The position numbers and the translations under genes are program-made. A DNA stretch of 41,036 nt from a virus, in IMG/VR virus record IMGVR_UViG_3300046167_000725, positions 1 to 41,036 of that record. One strand, given 5' to 3'. Position 1 is the stretch's first letter. Every line of letters starts with the position of its first letter. This document shows positions 13,610 through 22,612 of this stretch, piece by piece. The notes beneath the pieces were generated by a model. The model had not been told where the DNA came from and made no database searches. It was given only the letters and a program-made list of their open reading frames with translations.

Positions 13610-14026
13610 ATGGCTAACAGAATCCCAACATACGTTGATGCTACTTCAGAGAAGATTTCAGAGGTTCCTGCTGGGGACTTTTTGTCTATTGAGGGCAGTG
13701 GATTGGCAGAAGGCTACACAGTTCTTACAGGAGCAACACCATCTGTTTCATTGAGTGCAGGAGGGAGCTTCTCATTAGTCCTTTCTGAGAATACAACTAT
13801 CAGCTTTGCAGATGCTCCTGCTACTGGCTCCTCTGGTTTCAGCCTGAAGGTCAAGCAGGATGTTAGTGGTAGTGGCTTTACTGTCACATGGCCTGCCTCA
13901 GTCCAGTGGCCGGGAGGGGTGGCACCTGCTCTTACAGCTACAGCAGACAGGTCAGATGTATTTGTATTCACCACTGATGACGGCGGCTCTTCTTTTGTTG
14001 GATTGGTTGCTGGCAAGGACATCTAA
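13610..14026 (+). CDS. Virion protein, small beta-rich, 138 aa
   Basis: Starts MANRIPTYVDATSEKISEVP with AGGAGAT upstream. Rich in S, G, T and V, with repeated short strands, and contains a SFADAPATGSSGFSLKVKQD segment resembling the small beta domains found in phage receptor-binding and fibre proteins. Two bases separate it from the large repeat protein downstream. Probably part of the same fibre complex; no exact family. Confidence 0.6.
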   Translation: MANRIPTYVDATSEKISEVPAGDFLSIEGSGLAEGYTVLTGATPSVSLSAGGSFSLVLSENTTISFADAPATGSSGFSLKVKQDVSGSGFTVTWPASVQWPGGVAPALTATADRSDVFVFTTDDGGSSFVGLVAGKDI

Positions 14027-14028
14027 GT

Positions 14029-16977
14029 ATGGCTACTAGACGACTCAGTGGGATGACCACATCCTCATCGGTGCCTGATAACGGTGGCGATCACTCTGGT
14101 GGCGGCGGTGAGCCAGAGGGAACCTATACGGACGACGTGTTCTCTACTTACTTGTACGACGGCAGAAACGGTCCTTTCCGAATCCGTAACGGCGTTGACC
14201 TCGACGGTGAGGGCGGTCTGGTTTGGATTAAGTGTAGGAATCAGTCTGTAACGCATCAGCTAGTAGATACGGAGAGGGGGCAGTCTTCCTACTTGGCATC
14301 TCAGAGTGGTAATCAGGAGATAATAGACGCCGACAGCCGCGTCACATACTTCAACAACGATGGGTTTTCATTAGGTACGGGCGGTGAAGTCAACAACGCC
14401 ACTAGAACCTACGCCTCATGGACATTTGGTAAAGCCAAGAAGTTCTTCGACATCGTAACGTACACGGGTGATGGCGTAGCAGGGCGTGAGATACTACATA
14501 ACCTTGGCGTTAAGCCGGGGATGGTTATTGTTAAGAAGACGAACGCTCCATCTGATTGGCCTGTATGGCATAGGGATCTAGGCGAGGCTAATAGCGGATC
14601 TACACATAGTTTAACGCTCAACGATTCAAACTCACAGGCTGGTAGGGCAGAGTTTGCAACAACCCAGACTGCCACCCATATTGTAATTGGATCAACCCCA
14701 GGTGGGATAAACGCCAATGGCGATGAATACGTCGCCTACCTCTTCGCCCATGATGAGACTGACTCTGGTCAAATTCAGTGCGGTGTCTACACGGGTACTG
14801 GTGCTGACCAAGATATAGAGCTTGGTTGGGAACCCCAGCTTGTAATGATTAAGTCTGCAAACGCATCAGGTAACTGGGAGTTATTTGATTGCATGCGAGG
14901 CATAAGCACCAGCAACGCGTATACGTTGAGGCCTAACTCAGACCAAATAGAATCAGATTATGCGGGCGGCTCTCTGACTCTAAATCCAAATGGGTTTAGC
15001 GTAAACGTTGATTTTGGGGTTAGCGGTAGAGAGTACATCTACATGGCGATCCGCAAGCCTAACAAGCCACGACCTCCTGTTGGCTACTACGTTGACGACG
15101 TGTTCTCTACTTACTTGTACGAGGGCGATCAGTCAAGCTCATCTAGAGCCATCGTTAATGGCATAGACCTAGACGGTGAAGGTGGCATGGTCTGGATCAA
15201 AGAAAGAAGCCGAGATCGCCCTCATTATTTATACGACACCGAAAGGGGCGCAGGGACGCATCTTGAGACTAACAGGAATCAACCGGAATCCCCAGTCAGC
15301 AATCAAAACCTGAATTCATTCAACTCTGACGGTTTTACTCTCGGCGACTTCTACGGAATCAGTGAAACGGGAGAAGACTTCACCTCATGGACATTCCGCA
15401 AGGCCCGTTCGTTCTTCGACGTGGTGACGTACACGGGGAATGGCGTTCAGAATAGAGCCGTGCCACACGGACTCGGATGCACTCCCGGCATGGTTATCAT
15501 TAAGTCTGTATCCGTAAGTAGAGACTGGCATGTGTGGCATAACAGCTTCCCTGAGTGGACGGGCGGCACAACAGAGGGGGACATTTCTGGCTCGAATGAC
15601 GTAGGAAGACTCCAGTTAAGCAACGACACCGCATTCCTTTCTGGCTATGGCGGGTTTACTTATGCCAACGACACCGCCTTTGGTCTTTACAGGAGTAACC
15701 TTGACGAGAACGTCGTCGGTGAGGAATACGTCGCCTACGTCTTCGCCCACGACGACAGTGACGAGGGCATGATCCAGTGCGGGAGCTACGCGGCTACCCT
15801 CACAACGCCTTTAAATGTCTCTCTTGGGTGGGAACCTCAGTGGGTACTCATTAAGGCCGCAGAAGGCACAGGGGATTGGCTCTTGTTTGATGCCTTTAGG
15901 GGAATAGTTACCGGTGGGGATGACAGGTATTTGGTCGCAAACTCAAGCGCGGCCGAAGCGGGAGGAGCTAACTTTCTATCGGTCAACCCAGACGGGTTTT
16001 CTATCGACTTGGTAAACGCTGGGATAAACGGAGGTACGGCAGGCGACGAATACATCTACATGGCGATACGCCGCCCGAACAAGCCTGCGGAAGAGTTCGA
16101 GCCTGAGGAGTTGTTTAATACTGTTCAGGGGGAATCCACAATTACAACTCCCTCCTTTAACTTAGGGCTTTCTCCAGATATGGCGTGGGAGGTGAACCCG
16201 TCAGCGGGAAGTGAAAATTATATAGGCAGTAGATTGCAAGGTGCTGAACACATGTTTGCAAACAACTCTAGCGCCGCAGTGCCAAATACTAATATAACTT
16301 GGGATCACATGAATGGGTGGGTCGAAGGTTTCAATGGTTCTAGCGATTATAACGCATGGGGCTTCAAGCGCGCACCCGGCTTCTTCGATGTGGTGACTTA
16401 TGAGGGCGACGGTCAGGCAGGGCGTGAGGTTGCTCATAACTTAGGCGTAGCGCCTGAGATGATGTGGGTTAGAAGGAGGACTAACAGTAATTGGGCGGTA
16501 TACGTCAGTGAGGTGGGCGCTACTAAAAGCTTGTGGCTTGATCTTCCTAACGAAGCACAAGATTCCCCAGACACATGGAATAGCACAAGCCCAAGCGACA
16601 CATCTTTCACGCTGGGAACGTATGTCTCGGTAAATACAGGCGGGACTTCACACATAGCCTACCTATTCGCCTCAGTCCCCGGCATCTGTGACATCGGTAC
16701 TTACACAGGGAATGGTGGTTCCGCGACAGAGATCGACTGCGGCTTCACCAACGGCGCTAGGTTCGTTCTGATTAAGCGCACTGATGACGCTAGCGATTGG
16801 ATGTACTTCGATACTCTGAGAGGCATTACCGACAACGATAGTCCAAAGCTGGCGCTAAATAATACTGAAAAGTCAAGGGCAGGGGCTAGGATTTCTCCCG
16901 CAAGCGTGGGTTTCAAAACGAGAAGCTCAGAAGTTAGTGTCGCTGGCGGTACATACATCTACATGGCAATAGCATAA
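14029..16977 (+). CDS. Large adsorption-type virion protein with three tandem DUF7483-like units
   Basis: 982 aa. After a flexible Ser/Gly-rich start it consists of three related units, at about 33-350, 355-688 and 689-982. Each has a GGLVWIK- or W-rich opening, an FFDVVTYTG core, a G-x-x-PGM-x-x-K segment, an EYVAYLFAHD or similar strand, a second C-G-x-Y-TG block and an end like EYIYMAIR. Units 1 and 2 share a 29-nt identical stretch (14131-14159 and 15094-15122). Proteins made of such units are frequent in marine phages and are thought to bind the cell surface. Unit 3 has lost the shared N-terminal DDVFSTYLY sequence. ATG at the gene start has weak AAGTATGG context. Confidence 0.75.
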   Translation: MATRRLSGMTTSSSVPDNGGDHSGGGGEPEGTYTDDVFSTYLYDGRNGPFRIRNGVDLDGEGGLVWIKCRNQSVTHQLVDTERGQSSYLASQSGNQEIIDADSRVTYFNNDGFSLGTGGEVNNATRTYASWTFGKAKKFFDIVTYTGDGVAGREILHNLGVKPGMVIVKKTNAPSDWPVWHRDLGEANSGSTHSLTLNDSNSQAGRAEFATTQTATHIVIGSTPGGINANGDEYVAYLFAHDETDSGQIQCGVYTGTGADQDIELGWEPQLVMIKSANASGNWELFDCMRGISTSNAYTLRPNSDQIESDYAGGSLTLNPNGFSVNVDFGVSGREYIYMAIRKPNKPRPPVGYYVDDVFSTYLYEGDQSSSSRAIVNGIDLDGEGGMVWIKERSRDRPHYLYDTERGAGTHLETNRNQPESPVSNQNLNSFNSDGFTLGDFYGISETGEDFTSWTFRKARSFFDVVTYTGNGVQNRAVPHGLGCTPGMVIIKSVSVSRDWHVWHNSFPEWTGGTTEGDISGSNDVGRLQLSNDTAFLSGYGGFTYANDTAFGLYRSNLDENVVGEEYVAYVFAHDDSDEGMIQCGSYAATLTTPLNVSLGWEPQWVLIKAAEGTGDWLLFDAFRGIVTGGDDRYLVANSSAAEAGGANFLSVNPDGFSIDLVNAGINGGTAGDEYIYMAIRRPNKPAEEFEPEELFNTVQGESTITTPSFNLGLSPDMAWEVNPSAGSENYIGSRLQGAEHMFANNSSAAVPNTNITWDHMNGWVEGFNGSSDYNAWGFKRAPGFFDVVTYEGDGQAGREVAHNLGVAPEMMWVRRRTNSNWAVYVSEVGATKSLWLDLPNEAQDSPDTWNSTSPSDTSFTLGTYVSVNTGGTSHIAYLFASVPGICDIGTYTGNGGSATEIDCGFTNGARFVLIKRTDDASDWMYFDTLRGITDNDSPKLALNNTEKSRAGARISPASVGFKTRSSEVSVAGGTYIYMAIA

Positions 16978-16987
16978 GGAGCAACAC

Positions 16988-17552
16988 ATGAAATACAGGA
17001 AGAGAACAGACGGCTCCTTGGCTACCAAGTCAGAGCTAAAGGCACAGAACACCAACACCAGCTTACCCAAGGTATGGACTGTCAATACCCTAGAGTTCTT
17101 AGGCGTTGACCCCGTCCTCGCTAGTCCTAAGCCTGACGTAGGGTGACTACGAGGTAGCTGTAGGTGATGGCGCTGTGAAGGATAAGGAAGGCAACTGGGT
17201 GGAGGCGTGGAAGGTACAGCCTATGTTCACTGCCACTAAAGAGGCCACAGTAGAACAGCAGATAGCTGACTACGAGGCTCAGAAGCTCCTCAAGAAGCGT
17301 CAGGGACTCTCGGCCACTAACGAGAACCTCAGACTACAGCTAGATCAGATAGGCGTGTACGGCGTTATGAGCGCGGCTGTAGCCACTCTGGATGCTACTG
17401 CTGAAGCTGAAGGCGTTGATGTCACTCCCTATTCTATTCACTGGGGATATGCCACCAAGATTAACAGGCTAGATGAGTGGGTAATTGAGGTGGCTCAGGC
17501 CGCTAATATCACAGATGAACAGCTTGATGACTTGTTTGAGGCCGCATCATGA
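16988..17552 (+). pseudogene. Tail-fibre-assembly-like protein, interrupted by a +1 frameshift
   Basis: The start at 16988 has AAGGAGCAAC upstream. The first frame runs MKYRKRTDGSLATKSELKAQ ... and stops at TGA 17144-17146. The sequence continues in the +1 frame through DYEVAVGDGAVKDKEGNWVE to 17552, with conserved-looking composition. Deleting one G from GGG at 17141-17143 yields an unbroken 187-aa protein with the arrangement of short tail-assembly/DUF4376-like proteins that follow fibre genes. A sequencing error is the simplest explanation; natural decay or +1 recoding at GGG-TGA are alternatives. The downstream lipoprotein gene overlaps by 4 nt. Confidence 0.6.
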
Positions 17553-18370
17553 GGGTCTTGGCATTAGCCACAGTCTTGGCTGTAACAGGCTGTGCCACAG
17601 AAAAGGGTAATGTCAGACATGCACAACATGCCAGTGACCAAGTAAGGATAGTGGCTGTACAGAGAGAGGCAATGGTGCAGGAAGCCAAGGCTGAAGCAAG
17701 CACCCAGCTAGCCCTCATGGAAGCTCTTGCACGGGTCGCTGAAGCTAACCCACAGGAAGCATCAAGTGTGGCTGTAGCGTTGGCTGTGATAGGAACCAGA
17801 GCCTCTCAGCAGGACAAGTCAAATACTCCTGTAATTGGGCTACAGAGACAGACCAATGAGGCTCTGGAATGGACTAAAGCACTGGCTCCAACAGTAGGTG
17901 GATTAATAACTGGCGTAGGGATCGCGGCTATCAATGCAGAAACACAAAGGAACGCATCGGATAACAACAGAGAAATCCTCTTGGGCGACCAAGTTGCGGA
18001 CAGGGGGATTGTCGAAGCGGTTGCAGGATTGGGTAGTGTTGCGGCGGCTCAAACTGGAATTGAAGTTAGTGGTGATTACTATGATCTTGAAGATTCGGCT
18101 TCTGTTGATAACAGCATTGTTACGACAACAAGCGAAGACACTGCGACTACAACTACTACATCTTATTCGATGAATACCACTCTTGATTATCAAGGGCAGG
18201 CAATGACTCTGAGTGAGCTAGTAACTCAATTAAAAGCCGCAGGCGCTACTTATTCGATTGATGTAGATGGTGACGGCACTGCTGATGTATCTGGCGGTGA
18301 CGGCACAACTGCCGTAGTAGATGTGAGTTGTGCGGTCACGTTTGGCCCCACACCACCACAGTGTCAATAG
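17549..18370 (+). CDS. Predicted lipoprotein, 273 aa
   Basis: An N-terminal signal ending in AVTGC (cysteine 15) fits a lipobox, so the mature protein should be lipid-anchored in the envelope. Then a helical, Ala/Glu-rich part (about 20-110), a possible membrane segment (PTVGGLITGVGIAAI, about 114-128), a helical stretch, a Thr-rich linker and a C-terminal domain with DVDGDGTADVSGGDG, which resembles a calcium-binding loop. Two cysteines near the end. Placed among tail genes. Could be a lysis protein (spanin-like), a superinfection-exclusion lipoprotein or an injected virion protein. Confidence 0.6.
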   Translation: MRVLALATVLAVTGCATEKGNVRHAQHASDQVRIVAVQREAMVQEAKAEASTQLALMEALARVAEANPQEASSVAVALAVIGTRASQQDKSNTPVIGLQRQTNEALEWTKALAPTVGGLITGVGIAAINAETQRNASDNNREILLGDQVADRGIVEAVAGLGSVAAAQTGIEVSGDYYDLEDSASVDNSIVTTTSEDTATTTTTSYSMNTTLDYQGQAMTLSELVTQLKAAGATYSIDVDGDGTADVSGGDGTTAVVDVSCAVTFGPTPPQCQ

Positions 18371-18379
18371 GAGATATTC

Positions 18380-19162
18380 ATGTCTGGTTATTACTCTTCA
18401 GCCCAATATCAGCAAGACAAAGCAAATGGGGTAGGCCCACCACCTGCAAGTCAGGGCGGCCCTACTGCCTTTGAGATCTATAGACATGAAGGGCTGGTAG
18501 ATGAAAAGGGTTTCATGCTGAGCAACCCTAATGTTCATATGACAACAGCCGCACTATATGGAGGCGGCCCTCAGAAGATCACTAACAACCAATCATTAAA
18601 CCCAGACTATGCGGCAGGCACTAGCGGTAATACTGTTGGTGGGATTGGTAATACTGATGGCTGGGGCGGTGAGGTAGATTGGGACAGCCCAATTTCTGGC
18701 ACGGCAGAGGAAGGACAGATCTTTCAAACAGGTGCTGGTGATTACCTAGTTAAGAAAAACCCTTGGGGTCAGTTTGTATTAGAGCCAATGGAAGGGGCCA
18801 TAAAAGGGCCAAATGCTTATTTCACAAACTTCACTAGCGGCGGTCACCACTTAGGTGTTAATCCAGAGACAGGTCAGGTGTGGTATCAGCAAGCACTAGG
18901 GAACAATGCCCCTTACACAAATCCTAACGGCGCTGGTCAGCCTCAAAGCCAGCAACTTTCCCAAGCAAGGCCAGCACAGCAAGTGAGCAAGGGTGTTGCT
19001 CCCAAGAATCAGGCAGTACAGCAGGCTGTAGCTCAGAGAGCGCGTCAGGAAGGAATGCTGTCTGGGGATAACCCTGAGTGGAGCGCACTTGCTAACACAG
19101 GGATGTCGCTGTCAGGTGGCATGGGGCCATTCATGCTTGGGCAACTAGCTAAGAGGCGTTGA
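18380..19162 (+). CDS. Hypothetical virion protein, 260 aa
   Basis: Starts MSGYYSSAQYQQDKANGVGP with AGGAGAT upstream. Gly, Asn, Pro and Gln-rich with no predicted membrane span; residues 185-230 are Gln/Ala-rich and helical. Position between lipoprotein and the 913-aa protein suggests a tail or ejected protein. Low-complexity composition limits family recognition. Confidence 0.6.
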   Translation: MSGYYSSAQYQQDKANGVGPPPASQGGPTAFEIYRHEGLVDEKGFMLSNPNVHMTTAALYGGGPQKITNNQSLNPDYAAGTSGNTVGGIGNTDGWGGEVDWDSPISGTAEEGQIFQTGAGDYLVKKNPWGQFVLEPMEGAIKGPNAYFTNFTSGGHHLGVNPETGQVWYQQALGNNAPYTNPNGAGQPQSQQLSQARPAQQVSKGVAPKNQAVQQAVAQRARQEGMLSGDNPEWSALANTGMSLSGGMGPFMLGQLAKRR

Positions 19163-19163
19163 T

Positions 19164-21905
19164 ATGGGGCCGTATAAATCACCTTTTATAACTGATGATG
19201 TAGTTCAAAGCAGTGCATTTCAGAGTGTATTTGATATGCCCAGCAATCAGTTTCTTGGCCTTAATAGCGGTTATATACAGGAGGCTAGGGACGCTAGACC
19301 CGGCCCTGTTGTAGAGGGAGAGGATGGGGAGATGTATGCCCAAGACTCTACTTATACACTTGAGGGGTGGGAGACAGAGCAGACGGGTAATGTCCCCCTT
19401 TACTACTATGCAAACTCCCAAGAGCTTGGTGATGTCTATGAGGGTAATTACTTCAATAGACAGGAGAATGGCACTATATCTGTGCGGGGCAGGTATCAAT
19501 CAGAAGAAGACATTAGGGCAGAGTGGAACGCAGATCAGGGCATGGGCTACTTTAAAGAGGCCAACCCTGACCTTGATGAAGACACCTATGTTTCATTTAT
19601 TAAAGATACTTCCAGCCTAGTTAATCAAGGGCTGAATAGGGATGAAGACCCAGATCCATTCAATGCTCTAGCTGACCAGTATGGCATTAACACTAGTTTC
19701 CAGAACGGTGATGGGGACGTGTTTGAGTTTAATGGAAGCAACTTCACCAAGACATTTAAGACCCCTAACCCTGAATACGGCAGGATGCTAGTAGCCGCTG
19801 GTGCTGGTGCGATGCTGGCTCCTCTTGCTACACAGTTTGCGGCAGGGGCTTTAGGTAGTGCTGGAGCTACTACAGGTGTAGCCGCTAGCGCAAATCCCCT
19901 TTTAGCTTCAGCCGCAACTACTGCTAGCACCGTACCTACTGGGCTTGCTACAGGCATAGGTGCTGGCGTTGCTAATGCGGCGGGACAGGCTCTGGTCACA
20001 GGTAAAGTTAATCCCAAGTCTGTTCTTGTTAGCGCGGCGATGGCAGGGATAGGAAACCCCGGTCGATGGGTAGCTGATGAGCTAATGCCTCAGACCTCTG
20101 TTAAAACTCTGGCTGGCACACTGGGTGGTAGTAACCCTGACTCTTTCCTTTCTGGTGTTGTAGAAGGTGGAGTAAACACAACTATTTCAGATGGCATTGT
20201 TACTGGGAATATAGATTTACAAAACTCTTTAGTGGGTGGGCTTATAAAGGGTGCCAAGAATGTAGGCCAAGACATCATAGATGACTACAAATTCAGCAAT
20301 CCGGAGCAAGAAGCATTAAGAAGAATGACCTTAAATCCGGAACTCGACTACCAAAAAACATTAGAGGCAGTACTAGCAGAAGGGTATGGGCGCTCAACTG
20401 ATGCCGGTGCTTTGCTAGGTGAGCATGGCCTGCTGTCTCCTATTCTTGGCAAGTCTGAGCTAAACCTCCAGCCGGTAGCTGACTTCTTAGACAAGATGGG
20501 ATCTATTAAGGACGGCGTTGTTCATGGCTTCCGACTTGGCGATGTAATAGAGCTAGAAGACGGTACGAGAATTCAAGCTAGTAGTCTCTCTCAGGCAGAG
20601 CAAGATGACTTAATAGACAATCAAGGTGCAACGCTTTTTGGAAGGGGAACTATGGGGCTAGCTAATAACCCCATTACTAACACTCTTGCCAAAGGGTTTG
20701 GCAAAGTAGAAGACGGAATTAACTGGGTCCAAGACAAGATCTCTCAAGGGGTTGATTTCATAACTGGATCAACAGGTAAAGATGGAGATCAGATAGCCAG
20801 CCCTTCCGGTGGAGAATGGGATCAGAAAGAGTGGGATAACTTAATAGATGAGTATGTTGGCAGTAAAGTAGATCCAAGCACTGCTGGAGCAACAAGAGTC
20901 GTCTGGAGGGATCAGGGGGATGGGACATCTAAAAAGTATATAGAAAGCGCCGACTACTCTACATATGAGCTTGCATATAAGAACATGACATGGGATGAGA
21001 GAGTCGCAATGACCGACAGGGCTAAGGTGCTATACGACGAGAATCCTTGGTTTCATGGTGATGACGGGCTTGATGAGAAGTACACCTTTAGCGACAACCC
21101 AAGGGGTGATAGCGAAAAGTATGGTGTAGCCAGAGGGATAGATACTCTTTATGACCCATCAACAGGGAACATTGCTCATCCGTATTCACAAGGTACGGCG
21201 TTTAGGGCTAACGAATCTATAACTGTACCTAATGATGCCGTTGGTAATGCTGATCGAAGTCATTACGAAAACCTGCAAATAATGTTCCCCTACTCAGGCG
21301 CTGACACTATGGGCATTCCTTCTGCAAGCGTAACTCCCGGCGAGGTAGATACGCTTATGGATGTAATCATTCAGGGCGCTATTGAAGGAGCTATGACTAA
21401 GAAGGATAAGGAGAATAACAACAAGGTTGCCTCTAGCGACACTGACAAGATTCCCACTGAGAAAACCAATATTGTTGAGAAGAATGGCGACGTAGTAGAT
21501 ACAAAAACCAGCGACGTAGTAGATACAAAAACCAGCGACGTAGTAGCAACCACGGCTAGTGACGATGTAGTGAATAACACTGTTGTGCTTTCTGGGGCAA
21601 ACGATGACGTTGTTACATATGTAAGCACTGAGCAGTTGCCTAGCGGCCCACCGGGGCCAGTTGTATTGCCAGAAGAGCCAGTAGACCTACGCAACCCAAG
21701 AAGCAGTGACCCTGTGCTGTGGACTGATCTTGCGTGGAGGGACTATGACATTGGCTACAGAGGCAAGGGAGCTAAGTCTGCTGAGTACCAAAAGAACATG
21801 GGAATGTTAAAGCAGGCCATGGCACAGCAGGCGCTAGGCATAGACTTCTCTGGTGATAAGCCATTAACCGATCTTGAATTATATGAAGCAGGAAGACTTA
21901 CATGA
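19164..21905 (+). CDS. Large virion protein with a Gly/Ala hydrophobic core, 913 aa
   Basis: Acidic N-terminal domain (about 1-205), a long Gly/Ala-rich hydrophobic region (about 210-300, with LVAAGAGAMLAPLATQFAAG), a mixed central part, and a C-terminal region with short tandem repeats of DTKTSDVV (about 775-800). The hydrophobic glycine-rich zone resembles those in phage ejection proteins that insert into membranes. The stop overlaps the start of the connector gene (ATGA). No named family; ejected/internal protein is the best guess. Confidence 0.6.
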   Translation: MGPYKSPFITDDVVQSSAFQSVFDMPSNQFLGLNSGYIQEARDARPGPVVEGEDGEMYAQDSTYTLEGWETEQTGNVPLYYYANSQELGDVYEGNYFNRQENGTISVRGRYQSEEDIRAEWNADQGMGYFKEANPDLDEDTYVSFIKDTSSLVNQGLNRDEDPDPFNALADQYGINTSFQNGDGDVFEFNGSNFTKTFKTPNPEYGRMLVAAGAGAMLAPLATQFAAGALGSAGATTGVAASANPLLASAATTASTVPTGLATGIGAGVANAAGQALVTGKVNPKSVLVSAAMAGIGNPGRWVADELMPQTSVKTLAGTLGGSNPDSFLSGVVEGGVNTTISDGIVTGNIDLQNSLVGGLIKGAKNVGQDIIDDYKFSNPEQEALRRMTLNPELDYQKTLEAVLAEGYGRSTDAGALLGEHGLLSPILGKSELNLQPVADFLDKMGSIKDGVVHGFRLGDVIELEDGTRIQASSLSQAEQDDLIDNQGATLFGRGTMGLANNPITNTLAKGFGKVEDGINWVQDKISQGVDFITGSTGKDGDQIASPSGGEWDQKEWDNLIDEYVGSKVDPSTAGATRVVWRDQGDGTSKKYIESADYSTYELAYKNMTWDERVAMTDRAKVLYDENPWFHGDDGLDEKYTFSDNPRGDSEKYGVARGIDTLYDPSTGNIAHPYSQGTAFRANESITVPNDAVGNADRSHYENLQIMFPYSGADTMGIPSASVTPGEVDTLMDVIIQGAIEGAMTKKDKENNNKVASSDTDKIPTEKTNIVEKNGDVVDTKTSDVVDTKTSDVVATTASDDVVNNTVVLSGANDDVVTYVSTEQLPSGPPGPVVLPEEPVDLRNPRSSDPVLWTDLAWRDYDIGYRGKGAKSAEYQKNMGMLKQAMAQQALGIDFSGDKPLTDLELYEAGRLT
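21487..21546 (+). repeat. 24-bp tandem repeat inside the 913-aa gene
   Basis: Two perfect 24-nt units (21487-21510, 21511-21534) plus the first 12 nt of a third (21535-21546). In frame, encoding repeats of the octapeptide DVVDTKTS. Length variation between strains would not shift the frame. Confidence 0.8.
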
Positions 21906-22612
21906 ATTATTTAGAGATGGTCAATGAAGTCCTCGTCCGTATGCGGGAAGAGGAGGTCACAGATGTTAATGACCCAGAGAATGACCCAGAGCAACGGATG
22001 GTATGTAAGTTTGTTAATGATGCTCGCTCTTTTGTAGAGCGGTCACATGCTTGGAATGCCTTGAAGAAACTGTGGATAGTTGATCTAGCTCATGAGAAGT
22101 ATAAGTACAGGCTTGGTGGCTCTGCTGAGCAATCTTCTATTTATCTAGTTAAATACAATAACGGAATGCCTTTACAAGAAGTGCCTAGCAAATGGATTGA
22201 GTCTAAGGGCAGGGAGATGGGGTCTCCTTCTTGGTTTGCTCCCTCTCATGTAGAGCAACATGCCGTGCAGATTAATGTATATCCAAGGCCAAGTAATAAA
22301 TACACAGGCACCGGCAATGTATTTGAATATGCCTCCTCTGAGTTTGGTTCTGCAACATTCCCTAATCCGGGCAACCAGCTATATGTGTATGGACATGGGC
22401 AGGGAGTACGACTTGTTCAAAATAGCGATCAGATTCTAGTGCCTGATGATCCAGTTATGAATTACGCATTAGCTTTTTCTCAGAGAGAAAGAGGAGAGGC
22501 AGGAGGTCAGAACAGTGCCGAGATATTTCAACTAGCTAAGCAGTATCTCTCTGACGCTATTTCTTGGGATGTGACCAACTCATCTGGTGAATATGTGTGG
22601 GAGGCTAATTAA
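21902..22612 (+). CDS. Head-tail connector / tail tubular protein A-like, 236 aa
   Basis: Opens MNYLEMVNEVLVRMREEEV, then DPENDPEQRMVCKFVNDARS and the HAWNALKK helix, the signature of T7 gp11-like and P22 gp4-like connector proteins of podoviruses. The middle is beta-rich with aromatic residues and the C terminus helical (FQLAKQYLSDAISWD). It should form the ring between portal and tail nozzle. It overlaps the 913-aa gene by 4 nt and the next gene by 1 nt. Assignment is by motif and neighbour. Confidence 0.75.
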   Translation: MNYLEMVNEVLVRMREEEVTDVNDPENDPEQRMVCKFVNDARSFVERSHAWNALKKLWIVDLAHEKYKYRLGGSAEQSSIYLVKYNNGMPLQEVPSKWIESKGREMGSPSWFAPSHVEQHAVQINVYPRPSNKYTGTGNVFEYASSEFGSATFPNPGNQLYVYGHGQGVRLVQNSDQILVPDDPVMNYALAFSQRERGEAGGQNSAEIFQLAKQYLSDAISWDVTNSSGEYVWEAN

